Assembly (NCBI GenBank): GCA_050184585.1
Contig: JBFXAF010000001.1
Location: forward strand, 62,001-126,000
Reading direction: 5' to 3'
DNA: 64,000 bases
Source: JBFXAF01 sp050184585
GTDB taxonomy: Bacteria; Pseudomonadota; Alphaproteobacteria; Rhizobiales; Rhizobiaceae
The position numbers and the translations under genes were made by a program. The notes under the pieces were generated by a model. It was not told the origin of the DNA and searched no databases. It saw only the letters and a list, made by a program, of their open reading frames with translations. Below are positions 27,471 to 35,273 of this stretch, in pieces; position 1 is the first letter of the stretch, and each line of letters opens with the position of its first letter.

Positions 27471-28613
27471 ATGGACGCTCATGTCGTGGGTGCGGCCTCG
27501 ACCGGCGCTTCGCGCGCGCGAAACCATCCTCCGGTCCTGACGATCGTCCTGCCCACATACAATGAAGCATCCAACATCGAGTCGGTCATCGAGCGCATCG
27601 GTGAAGCGTTGGCGGGGATCGCCCACGAGGTGATCGTGGTCGATGACGACAGCGCCGATGGCACTGCGGCGGCGGCGCGCAGGCTCGCCATCGCGCGAGA
27701 CAACGTCAGATGCCTGCGCCGCGTCGGGCGGCGCGGACTGTCCGGCGCATGTTTGGAAGGGATGATGGCGGCGAATGCCGACACGGTCGCGGTCATGGAC
27801 GCCGATGGCCAGCACGACGAAAGCATACTGCCGACAATGCTCGAGGACATTCGTGGGGGCGCGCAGCTCGTCATTGGCACCCGCTACGCGGCGGAAGGTT
27901 CGGCGAGCGACGGCTTCTCCGCGCGTCGGGCGCGGGGTAGCGCGATCACGACGTGGCTCGCGCGGCTGGTGCTCGGCCGGGACGTCTCCGACCCGATGAG
28001 CGGGTTCTTCATGCTAAGGCGCGACCTCGCCGACCAGTTGGCCGGCAAGGTTTCGAGCGAGGGCTTCAAGATACTCTTCGATATTCTGTCTCGGCTCCCC
28101 ACAAATGCGGTCATCGCCGAGGTCCCTTTCGTGTTCCGCCGTCGCGAGCACGGTGAGAGCAAGCTCGGCGCCTTGGTCCTGATGCAGTTCCTCGGCCTTA
28201 TTGCCTCAAGGCTGACGGGTGGCGTCGTGCCGATGCAGTTCGCGCTGTTTGCGATGGTTGGTCTGTCGGGCGTGGCGGTTCACCTCGCCGTGCTTCAGGT
28301 TTTGACGGCTTGGTTCGATGTGGCGTTCATCGCCGCCCAGACCGCCTCGACCATCGTTGCGATGACGAGCAACTTCCTGCTCAACAACGTTTTCACCTAC
28401 GCTCACCGCCGGCTCAGAGGCTGGCGTTTCCTGACGGGTCTGCTGTCATTCTACCTGCTGTGCGGACTCGGGGCGATCGCCAATGTCGGAGTCGCCGCTT
28501 GGATCTATGAGTTCAATCCGTCGACGCTGCTCGCAGGACTTGCGGGTGCATTGATGGGTTCGGTGTTCAACTACGCGGTGACACGATCGGTGACGTGGCG
28601 GGACAGGCAATGA
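27471..28613 (+). CDS. GT2 glycosyltransferase (dolichol-phosphate-mannose-synthase-like) fused to GtrA domain
   Basis: 380 residues. Residues about 20-240 are a GT2 domain: VLPTYNEASNIESVIERI, VVDDDSADGT, the DADGQHD metal-binding triad and the SGFFMLRRDL acceptor region, as in polyprenol-phosphate mannose/glucose synthases. Residues about 245-380 hold four hydrophobic segments of the GtrA family (FALFAMVGLSGVAVHLAVLQ; TIVAMTSNFLLNNVFTY). Predicted to make a polyprenyl-P-hexose on the cytoplasmic side and help move it across the membrane. Overlaps the next gene as ATGA. Fits a pathway in which the neighbouring polytopic proteins use lipid-linked sugars. Confidence 0.88.
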   Translation: MDAHVVGAASTGASRARNHPPVLTIVLPTYNEASNIESVIERIGEALAGIAHEVIVVDDDSADGTAAAARRLAIARDNVRCLRRVGRRGLSGACLEGMMAANADTVAVMDADGQHDESILPTMLEDIRGGAQLVIGTRYAAEGSASDGFSARRARGSAITTWLARLVLGRDVSDPMSGFFMLRRDLADQLAGKVSSEGFKILFDILSRLPTNAVIAEVPFVFRRREHGESKLGALVLMQFLGLIASRLTGGVVPMQFALFAMVGLSGVAVHLAVLQVLTAWFDVAFIAAQTASTIVAMTSNFLLNNVFTYAHRRLRGWRFLTGLLSFYLLCGLGAIANVGVAAWIYEFNPSTLLAGLAGALMGSVFNYAVTRSVTWRDRQ

Positions 28614-30460
28614 GTGCGAACGAGGCGCCGCCACGACGGACAGGGGCGGCCTTCGCGGGGGATATCGCAGTCGTTTCTCTCGTTCTCGGCTTCGCCATCG
28701 CGCGGCTCTTCGCACATCTCGACGCACCGGAAGACCTGTGGCGAGGCGTCTTGCATGACCGTCACGGCCATTACGCCTACGGCCTCGATCTCGCCGTTTC
28801 GATCGCCACGTTGAACCTGGACGACGCGATCTGGGCCATCGCGAAACCGGCAGTCTGGCCGCCGTTCCACGGCATGGTGCTTTCGGCGGTTCTCCTCGTT
28901 TCCGGATTTGACTGGCGTCTCGGCGTGGTGCCGAGCCTGTGCGGCTGGGCGCTTATGGTATGCTCGGTCTGGCAGATCGCGCTGAGGCTCTTCCTGCGAG
29001 CCGACCTGGCCGCGGTCGCCGGGTTCGTCGCCGTGGGCTTTGCGCTGAGCAGCCCGTCTCTGGCGCTGCTGAGTTCCGACGTGATGCTGGAGGGTCTTGG
29101 GGCCGGCCTGTCGGCTGGGTGCATCTACGCCTTCATCGCCGCGTGCCAGGAGCCCACCAGCCGGTGGCGCTGGCGCCTTCTCGGTCTTGTGGCGACGCTG
29201 CTGTTCTTCGAGAAATACAACTATTGGGTTCTGGCGATCGTTGCGATCACGCTGGCCGCCCTTGCGCAACACCCTGGCGTGCGGATGGCGGCAATGTCGT
29301 TCGTGGCATGGCTGCTGCGATCCGCGCCAATGATGTTGCGGCGGCCAGCGGCCTTGGTTTGCCTCGCGCTGCTCTGCGTGGTGGCTGCGATAGGGCTGCA
29401 CGGGCCCGTTGCGCTGCGGCTCGCCGGTACCGAGGTGCAGCTCTATCCGCCGTTCAACCTGCTCACTGCAGCCTACGCGGCCTTCTTCATTCTCTCCCTG
29501 CAGCTTTGGCGCGAGCACCGGGAGCGCGCGCGCATTGCCCTGGGCACGGCCGGGACGGCGCTGCTGTTGTGGCACGCGCTTCCCGTGGCGGCTTCCTTTC
29601 TCGTGCCGCGGCGGCTTGGATCGTTCGTGTGGTTCCTCGCCCCGAGCAACGCGGACGAGAGGCTCTATCACTTTGACCCGATTGGCGGCCTCTGGCTTTA
29701 TCTCGATGCATTTCTCAATGGATTTTCGACGTCTCCGGCAACGGGTTGGCTTTGCCTGGCCTTGGTGGCTCCAGCGCTCGCGTTCCCGCGGAGTATGCGA
29801 GCAGAGTGGCTGGTCGTGCCAATTTTTCTCGCCGTCAGTGTCGCGGCAATGCTGCTGCATCCGCAGCAACAGGCGCGTTTCCTGGCGACATCGATCTTCG
29901 GGCTATGGCTTGCCGCCGGAGCGGGCGCGGCCATCATGGTCGGCGCATTGGCTGGTCGCCGATCGGTACCAGCGATATTGGCGGGCGTTGCGGCAGCAGC
30001 GGTGTTGATCGGAAACGACATTGCCACGCCCTACAGGCTGGAAGCGTACCGGATCGCTGCCCGTAGCCCTTCGGGCCCCTCCGATCTCGCTATCCCGCGG
30101 GCGTATCTGCCCTACGTCGATCCCAATGTACCTGCCGCCATCATTGCGACTTTCGGGGGCACGAAGCTGCTCGACTGGCCGGTCGTCGACGCCTGCCACT
30201 GCCGCTTTCGCTCATTGTCGGAGCCGTTGAGCCCCCAGGCGGACCGCGAGGAGATCAAGGGTGCAACCGCCACGTTGCTCGCCGGTACACATGCCTTCCA
30301 ACTGCTGGTCGCGGACTTCCCTTCGTTGACCCGTTTCCCTTACGCGTACGACAATACGCGCGGAATCGTCGATGCCATGTTCGAGCAGAATCGCTTCACC
30401 ATGGTTCGCACGATAGAAGTCGTCGATCCGCCGGGCACGATCTTTGTCCTACGGCGATAG
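28610..30460 (+). CDS. Large polytopic membrane protein, possible lipid-linked-sugar glycosyltransferase
   Basis: 616 residues with about eleven to thirteen hydrophobic segments and a short soluble C-terminal region (about 500-616). The first extracytoplasmic loop after the N-terminal helix is charged (LFAHLDAPEDLWRGVLHDRHGHYAYG), resembling the catalytic loop of GT-C enzymes. No named family is recognised. The start is the ATG at 28610 overlapping the stop of the GT2-GtrA gene; an earlier in-frame ATG at 28595 would overlap further. Coupling to a polyprenyl-P-sugar synthase makes use of that donor the natural hypothesis. Confidence 0.75.
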   Translation: MSANEAPPRRTGAAFAGDIAVVSLVLGFAIARLFAHLDAPEDLWRGVLHDRHGHYAYGLDLAVSIATLNLDDAIWAIAKPAVWPPFHGMVLSAVLLVSGFDWRLGVVPSLCGWALMVCSVWQIALRLFLRADLAAVAGFVAVGFALSSPSLALLSSDVMLEGLGAGLSAGCIYAFIAACQEPTSRWRWRLLGLVATLLFFEKYNYWVLAIVAITLAALAQHPGVRMAAMSFVAWLLRSAPMMLRRPAALVCLALLCVVAAIGLHGPVALRLAGTEVQLYPPFNLLTAAYAAFFILSLQLWREHRERARIALGTAGTALLLWHALPVAASFLVPRRLGSFVWFLAPSNADERLYHFDPIGGLWLYLDAFLNGFSTSPATGWLCLALVAPALAFPRSMRAEWLVVPIFLAVSVAAMLLHPQQQARFLATSIFGLWLAAGAGAAIMVGALAGRRSVPAILAGVAAAAVLIGNDIATPYRLEAYRIAARSPSGPSDLAIPRAYLPYVDPNVPAAIIATFGGTKLLDWPVVDACHCRFRSLSEPLSPQADREEIKGATATLLAGTHAFQLLVADFPSLTRFPYAYDNTRGIVDAMFEQNRFTMVRTIEVVDPPGTIFVLRR

Positions 30461-30551
30461 GATCGCCGGCCTGGATTCGGTCGCGCGATTGTGATGGGAG
30501 GGGTCCCGCCTCCGCTTCCTCGTCCCCTCGAACTCGCCTACGCTTCAGTTC

Positions 30552-31400
30552 ATGTCTCGTCAGCGAAGCGGATGGCGGGTTGTGGCTGGAGGCGTGTTTG
30601 GCGCTCTGGCGGCAACGCTCGTGTCTTCGGCGAATTCCGCTGAAGCTGTCGATGTAGAACTGGTTCTTGCCGTCGATGTCTCTCTATCGATGTCTCCCGA
30701 CGAGCTCGGGATTCAGCGCGATGGTTACGCGGCAGCGCTCAAGGATCAACGCGTGATCGACGCGATCACATCTGGACTGCACGGACGCATAGCGCTGACC
30801 TATTTCGAATGGGCTGGTTCCGTCACCCAGAGGGTCATCATTCCGTGGACCATCATCGAGACGGCGGAGGACGCAAACAGGGTCGCCGACACGCTGACGG
30901 CGACGCCGCCGTCGAGCGCGCGACGAACGTCGATCTCGAGTGCTCTGGAGTTCGGCGCGGATCTGTTTGCAGAAAGCCCGTTCCGGGGAATGAAGCGGGT
31001 CATCGATGTCTCCGGCGACGGGCCGAACAACCAAGGCGCACCGGTTGCGTACGTCCGCGACGAGGTCGCCGCGCAGGGCATCGTCATCAACGGGCTGCCG
31101 CTCATGACCAATGGAGGGATGTCGACCCCGTACGATGTCGAGGATCTCGACGAGTACTATGCGGATTGCGTCATCACGGGGCCCGGCGCATTTGTCATTC
31201 CGGTCAATGAATGGTCGCAGTTTCCGGAGGCGATCCGGCGAAAGCTGGTGCTCGAACTGGCCGCGCCGCTGTCGCCTGTGCGCATGGCAGAGGAAGCAGC
31301 CGGTGCGCCCCTGACTCGGGTCCAGTCCCGCTCGGCCTACGACTGCCTGGTCGGCGAAAAGCTCTGGCGCGACCGCCAGTGGATGTTCGACAGCCGCTGA
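30552..31400 (+). CDS. DUF1194 von Willebrand A-like domain protein
   Basis: 282 residues. A hydrophobic N-terminus (VVAGGVFGALAATLVSSANSAEA) looks like a signal peptide. The rest is a DUF1194/vWA-like fold: VLAVDVSLSMS near residue 40 is a DxSxS metal-ion-dependent adhesion site motif, and VIDVSGDGPNNQG is the second conserved strand. Common in Hyphomicrobiales as a secreted or periplasmic protein; its role is unknown. Stands alone on the plus strand and is convergent with the GlxA-type regulator four bases downstream. Confidence 0.85.
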   Translation: MSRQRSGWRVVAGGVFGALAATLVSSANSAEAVDVELVLAVDVSLSMSPDELGIQRDGYAAALKDQRVIDAITSGLHGRIALTYFEWAGSVTQRVIIPWTIIETAEDANRVADTLTATPPSSARRTSISSALEFGADLFAESPFRGMKRVIDVSGDGPNNQGAPVAYVRDEVAAQGIVINGLPLMTNGGMSTPYDVEDLDEYYADCVITGPGAFVIPVNEWSQFPEAIRRKLVLELAAPLSPVRMAEEAAGAPLTRVQSRSAYDCLVGEKLWRDRQWMFDSR

Positions 31401-31404
31401 ACGC

Positions 31405-32424
31405 CTACGCAGCCATCAGTTGCTTGCGGTCCGACCGCTCCTGTTGCGGCGATCGGGCATAGAGTTCGCGGTAGCACTTCGAGAAATGCGAGGCCGAGAC
31501 GAACCCGCAGGCCACGGCCACCTCGACCACGGGCATGGATGACTGGATCAGCAGGTGACGGGCGCGGTCAAGCCGGATCTCCAGATAGTAGCGCGCCGGC
31601 GATCGACCCATCTCCTGCCTGAACAGTCGTTCGATCTGGCGGCGTGACAGGCCGACATGGTCGGCGATTTCCACCAGCGAAAGCGGCTCCGACAGGTTCT
31701 GCTCCATCAGTTCGATGATGGTGAGCACCTTGGCGTTCTGAACCCCGAGGCGGGCGCGAAGCGGCAGGCGCTGGCGGTCCGTCGGGCTTCTCACGCGATC
31801 AGTCAGCACCTGCTCGCAGACGCGGTTGACCAGCCCGTCGTCGAAGTCGTCGCCGATCAGCTTGAGGATCATGTCGAGCGCGGCGGTGCCGCCGGCGCAG
31901 GTATAGATGTTCTGGTCGACCTCGAAGAGGTCGGCGAACACATTGGCCTTCGGGAACGCTTCCTGAAAGCCCGGCAGGTTCTCCCAGTGGATGGCGCAGC
32001 GGCGGTTGGAAAGGAGGCCGGCCGCGGCGAGTACGTAGGCGCCCGTACATAGCCCCCCGATCGCCACGCCCCGATTGTATTCCTCGCGCAGCCACGCGAA
32101 TGCCGAGCGGTTCTGGTAGGTTTCCACGTTGATGCCGGAGCAGACAACAACCATTGAAGGCCGGTCCGGGCCGGCCATCTTCCGTCGTTCGTCGTCAAGC
32201 GACGTGTTGACCGCGCATTCGACGCCGTTGGATGCCTTGACCGGCCGCCCGTCAACGCTGCACAGCCTCCAACGATAGGCTTCATAGCCGAGCATGCGGT
32301 TGGCGATGCGCAACGGATCCAGGGCCGTGGCGAATGCGACCATGGTGAAGTCTGGAACGAGGAAGAACACCAGCGAGCGCTTGATCGGATGCTTGATGGC
32401 GTTCAAAGGTGCGACCCCACGCAT
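31405..32424 (-). CDS. GlxA family transcriptional regulator (DJ-1/PfpI + AraC)
   Basis: 339 residues. An N-terminal class I glutamine amidotransferase/DJ-1-like sensor domain (about 15-200; GLCTGAYVLAAAGLL includes the nucleophile-elbow cysteine position) is fused to a C-terminal AraC-type double HTH (about 230-325; SLVEIADHVGLSRRQIERLFRQEMGRSPARYYLEIRL). The same architecture occurs in GbdR, SouR and ArgR of Pseudomonas, which control glycine betaine, dimethylglycine, sarcosine and arginine use. Given the DMGDH and sarcosine oxidase genes in this window, a role in that regulon is reasonable but not demonstrated. Single gene. Confidence 0.9.
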   Translation of the reverse strand: MRGVAPLNAIKHPIKRSLVFFLVPDFTMVAFATALDPLRIANRMLGYEAYRWRLCSVDGRPVKASNGVECAVNTSLDDERRKMAGPDRPSMVVVCSGINVETYQNRSAFAWLREEYNRGVAIGGLCTGAYVLAAAGLLSNRRCAIHWENLPGFQEAFPKANVFADLFEVDQNIYTCAGGTAALDMILKLIGDDFDDGLVNRVCEQVLTDRVRSPTDRQRLPLRARLGVQNAKVLTIIELMEQNLSEPLSLVEIADHVGLSRRQIERLFRQEMGRSPARYYLEIRLDRARHLLIQSSMPVVEVAVACGFVSASHFSKCYRELYARSPQQERSDRKQLMAA

Positions 32425-32588
32425 GACCGGGCGACACCCATGTCGCTATCAGCAAAGCGACAACAGGAAATTTGCTCGCTGTCAACGGCGTCGACGGCGC
32501 ACTGCCGCTGAAAAGGCGACGGTCAGCTATCCATCGTGAAATGCGCAATGTCGCGCACGGGACAACCGCGGCAAGACCTGGAAGCGCC

Positions 32589-32636
32589 GCGAGCAAAGCC
32601 GCGGCACGCTTCGACACCTATAGTGGCTTTGCTCGC
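32589..32636. repeat. Inverted repeat downstream of small ORF
   Basis: GCGAGCAAAGCC at 32589-32600 and GGCTTTGCTCGC at 32625-32636 are perfectly complementary over 12 bp with a 24-base loop. It begins three bases beyond the stop of the 46-residue gene, so it may protect or terminate that transcript, though there is no T-run. The sequence TTTGCTCGCTG of one arm recurs at 32471-32481. Confidence 0.5.
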
Positions 32637-32638
32637 TG

Positions 32639-32779
32639 CTAGCCGACCAGCATGCCAAGCCGGTTCGCCGCGAGCGCTGCGGTCTCACCAGGCATGGAAT
32701 TGGTCAGGCGCCTCCGCTCCAGGACGGTGGCCAGGCTGACATCACGCTTGACGGGGAAAAGGCGGGACAAGAGTTTCAT
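32639..32779 (-). CDS. Small basic hypothetical protein
   Basis: 46 residues (MKLLSRLFPVKRD...NRLGMLVG), basic at the N-terminus. Support: GGAG seven bases before the ATG and a large inverted repeat right after the stop. It sits in a small-protein neighbourhood with a DUF1127 gene about 320 bases upstream on the same strand. No family recognised. The frame is open further upstream but nothing there resembles coding sequence. Confidence 0.5.
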   Translation of the reverse strand: MKLLSRLFPVKRDVSLATVLERRRLTNSMPGETAALAANRLGMLVG

Positions 32780-33099
32780 GGTCAGGCTCCAGGCATGAGT
32801 TGCACGGGTGCCTTCGCGTTCGGTGTCCGGAGTGGGGCAGCTCGTTCGGCGAGGCATATACGCGTCGGCTGAAGCCCTTTGAGCGCGGAAAGCGAAGCGC
32901 ATCATATGAAAAGCGACATTGACGGTGTCACTTCGGGGCAAACAGCCAAAACTCTTCCAATCTTTACAAATCCTTAATCGACAAGGCTTCCGCGTTGCCA
33001 GTGTTCCGCATGCGTCATGCGCGGCGCACATGGCCAGTGATCGCGTCCGCCGGAGCCGGCAAGGGCGCCGGCGGACGATACGGTCACCATCGAACGCCC
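32780..33099. other. Non-coding gap with stem-loop
   Basis: A 320-base stretch between the 46-residue ORF and the DUF1127 gene. The only clear structure is a 10-bp stem (CGTCCGCCGG at 33044-33053 and CCGGCGGACG at 33068-33077, 14-base loop) 23 bases beyond the DUF1127 stop, possibly its 3' end although no T-run follows. An AT-richer segment near 32950-32985 may hold the promoter of the small ORF. No gene is recognised. Confidence 0.4.
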
Positions 33100-33270
33100 T
33101 CAGTGATAGCGGACGAAGCGATGGCCGGTGCTGCGGTCGAAACTGTCCGGCCAGCCGATGTCCTTGCGTAACTCGGGCGGCAAGGCCTCGATCTGGCGCT
33201 GCGTGACGAAACGAGCGCGGGCGGCGGTGAAGTCGGCGGCGATGCGGCCGATGGTGGCTAGGATAGACAC
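33100..33270 (-). CDS. DUF1127 domain-containing small protein
   Basis: 56 residues from a GTG start with GGAAGG eight bases upstream. The signature QRQIEALPPELRKDIGWPDSF is typical of DUF1127, small arginine-rich proteins widespread in Alphaproteobacteria. Members influence RNA turnover and nutrient responses, and some are controlled by the LysR regulator VtlR in Brucella. Here it is divergent from an LsrB/VtlR-like LysR gene, matching that link. A longer open frame through the LysR gene in antisense is spurious. Confidence 0.8.
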   Translation of the reverse strand: MSILATIGRIAADFTAARARFVTQRQIEALPPELRKDIGWPDSFDRSTGHRFVRYH

Positions 33271-33362
33271 GGCGTTTCCCTTCCTTCGTTCGGTGGCCAA
33301 TCTCGTCCGGCGGCGATCCTTCGGTTCGGCTCGAAGTTCACAACGCCGTTCGACAAGGTTGA

Positions 33363-33416
33363 CATTATGAGCGCGGCTGTGTTCAATCAATCGAAATGGA
33401 ATGATCGTTTGGATCA
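33363..33416. promoter_or_regulatory. Divergent regulatory region: DUF1127 promoter and LysR dyad
   Basis: For the minus strand, TTGATT (33390-33385) and ATAATG (33368-33363) with 16 bases between them form a plausible promoter for the DUF1127 gene. At 33402-33416 the perfect dyad TGATC-N5-GATCA lies 11 bases before the LysR start and just upstream of that promoter's -35, a typical place for LysR-type autoregulation and activation of the divergent gene. Confidence 0.4.
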
Positions 33417-33426
33417 AAGAAACTGA

Positions 33427-34338
33427 ATGGTGCCCCTCATGACCGCCCCGCTCAATCACCCCCTTCCTTTGCTCGATCTCGATGTGCTGAGAACCTTTGT
33501 GGCAATCGCCGAGACCGGCAGTTTCACCAGCGCGGCCAATGCCGTCTTCCGCACGCCCTCGGCGGTGTCCATGCAGATCAAGAAGCTGGAGGATATCCTC
33601 GGCCGCGCCGTCTTTTCGCGCGATGCGCGTTCCGTCGCGCTCACGACTGATGGGGAGATGCTGCTCGGCTATGCGCGGCGCATGCTGGCCATCAATCGCG
33701 AGGCGGTTGCGAAGTTCATCGTGCCGGACATCACCGGCGTGGTGCGATTGGGTTCCCCCGACGATTTCGGCGAGCGGTTGCTCCCGCATGTGCTCAAGCG
33801 GTTCTCTCAGTCGCACCCGTCGATCGCGGTAGACGTGGTCATCGACCAGAGCGTCAACCTGCGCCGGCGGATGGACGACCGCACGCTCGACATCACGCTG
33901 CTCACCAATTCCGTGAAGGTCAGCCTCGACGGCGCCGAGGTGCTGATGACCGAGCCCGTGGTCTGGGCCGGCGCCAAGGGAGGCTGCGCGCACATGCGCG
34001 AACCGGTTCCGGTATCGTTATGGGAGGAGGGTTGCGCCTGGCGCGCAAGTGCCGTCGACGCGTTGGGACGGCAGGGCCGGAACTACCGGGTCGCCTACAT
34101 GAGCGCCCACACCGCCGGTCAACGCGCGGCAATTCTGTCCGACCTGGCGATCGCACCGCTGCCGAAATCGTTCATCGGCTCCGACATGGTCGAACTCACG
34201 GAGGCCGACGGGCTTCCCGAGATGGGAACCTACAGCCTCTGTATGGTGGTCGCGCAGGATGCACAGCCGCCGGTCAAGGCGGCGGCGGACCACATCCGTG
34301 CGACCTTCGACCTCTTTCGCGAGACCGGTCGCCTCTGA
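33427..34338 (+). CDS. LysR family transcriptional regulator (LsrB/VtlR-like)
   Basis: 303 residues. N-terminal winged HTH (about 15-75; LDVLRTFVAIAETGSFTSAAN, TPSAVSMQIKKLE) and a LysR effector domain (about 95-295). The stretches PLLDLDVLRTFVAIAETGSF, WAGAKGGCAH and YMSAHTAGQRAAILSDLAIAPLP closely resemble, from memory, LsrB of Sinorhizobium and VtlR of Brucella, which act in redox homeostasis, lipopolysaccharide and symbiosis/virulence. The cysteines in GGCAH and EGCAW could be redox-sensitive. An ATG at 33439 is an alternative start. No room for AbcR-type sRNA genes downstream: ku begins 67 bases later. Confidence 0.88.
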   Translation: MVPLMTAPLNHPLPLLDLDVLRTFVAIAETGSFTSAANAVFRTPSAVSMQIKKLEDILGRAVFSRDARSVALTTDGEMLLGYARRMLAINREAVAKFIVPDITGVVRLGSPDDFGERLLPHVLKRFSQSHPSIAVDVVIDQSVNLRRRMDDRTLDITLLTNSVKVSLDGAEVLMTEPVVWAGAKGGCAHMREPVPVSLWEEGCAWRASAVDALGRQGRNYRVAYMSAHTAGQRAAILSDLAIAPLPKSFIGSDMVELTEADGLPEMGTYSLCMVVAQDAQPPVKAAADHIRATFDLFRETGRL

Positions 34339-34405
34339 TCCGGGTTCGGAACTTCCGCGCAGGCAGCGGGTTTCCCTCCGCGAGCGTCCGTTTGAGGGAA
34401 GCGTC

Positions 34406-35266
34406 ATGGCAGAGCGTCCGGTCTGGAAGGGGCAGCTAAGACTGTCCCTCGTTTCAATCCCCGTCGAAATGTACTCGGCGACGAATTCGCGCGCCCGCGT
34501 ATCGTTCCGGCAGATACACAAGCCTTCGGGCAAGCCCATCCAGCTCCAGAAGGTCGTGCCGGGCATCGGCCCGGTAAAGGATGATGATATCTGGAAGGGT
34601 TACAAGGACGATGGCGAGTACATCCTGATCGAGCAGGATGAGATCGACGCAGTGAAACTCGAGACCAGAAAGACCCTCGAGCTCGTGCAGTTCGTCGACG
34701 TGGCCGAGATACCACCCATCTACTTCGACAAGCCCTATTTCCTCGCCCCGACCGATGAACTTGCCGAAGATGCCTTTCGGGTTGTGCGGGACGCCCTGAA
34801 GCAGACCGGCAAGGCGGGCTTGGGCCAGCTCGCGATGCGCGGTCAGGAGTATCTGGTCGCGGTACGGCCCTGCGCCAATGGTCTGCTCCTTGAGACGCTG
34901 CACTACGCCGACGAGATCCGGAAGACGGACTCATTCTTCTCGTCCATATCGAAGAAGCCGGCCGAGAAGGACCTGCTTGGGGTCGCCAAGGAGCTGATTG
35001 AGCGCAAGACGGCCCCGTTCGACGCGGCGGCGTTCAAGGATCACTATGCGGACGCTGTCCGCGAACTGGTCGCGCAGAAGGCGAAGGGCAGGAAGCCGCG
35101 TGTCGCGGCCGACAATGACGAGAAACGGCCGAAGGGCGGCAACGTGATCGACCTCATGTCGGCGCTGAAGAAGAGCCTCGAGACTTCCGGCAGAAAAGCG
35201 TCAGGCGGCAAGGCCGCGGCAAGGAAGCCGTCGAAGTCGACCGCGAAACAGAAGAAGTCCGCCTGA
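34406..35266 (+). CDS. ku: Ku DNA-end-binding protein (non-homologous end joining)
   Basis: 286 residues, usual for bacterial Ku. The start is the ATG at 34406 with GAGGGAAG upstream and the canonical beginning RPVWKGQLRLSLVSIPVEMY. The ring-forming core spans about 5-250. The C-terminal 40 residues are Lys/Ala-rich, as in many Ku proteins, where they aid DNA binding and LigD recruitment. Binds double-strand ends as a homodimer. Seven bases upstream of ligD on the same strand, so the two are co-transcribed. Many Hyphomicrobiales carry several Ku genes; this one is paired directly with its ligase. Confidence 0.97.
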   Translation: MAERPVWKGQLRLSLVSIPVEMYSATNSRARVSFRQIHKPSGKPIQLQKVVPGIGPVKDDDIWKGYKDDGEYILIEQDEIDAVKLETRKTLELVQFVDVAEIPPIYFDKPYFLAPTDELAEDAFRVVRDALKQTGKAGLGQLAMRGQEYLVAVRPCANGLLLETLHYADEIRKTDSFFSSISKKPAEKDLLGVAKELIERKTAPFDAAAFKDHYADAVRELVAQKAKGRKPRVAADNDEKRPKGGNVIDLMSALKKSLETSGRKASGGKAAARKPSKSTAKQKKSA

Positions 35267-35273
35267 GGCTCCC

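Noticed and set aside
25116..27815. Long open frame antisense to the FAD/GcvT gene
   Set aside because: Same GC effect; composition is biased and it would also cover the start of the GT2 gene.
34339..34405. AbcR-type sRNA gene next to the LsrB-like regulator, as in Sinorhizobium
   Set aside because: The gap to ku is only 67 bases, too short for an AbcR gene.
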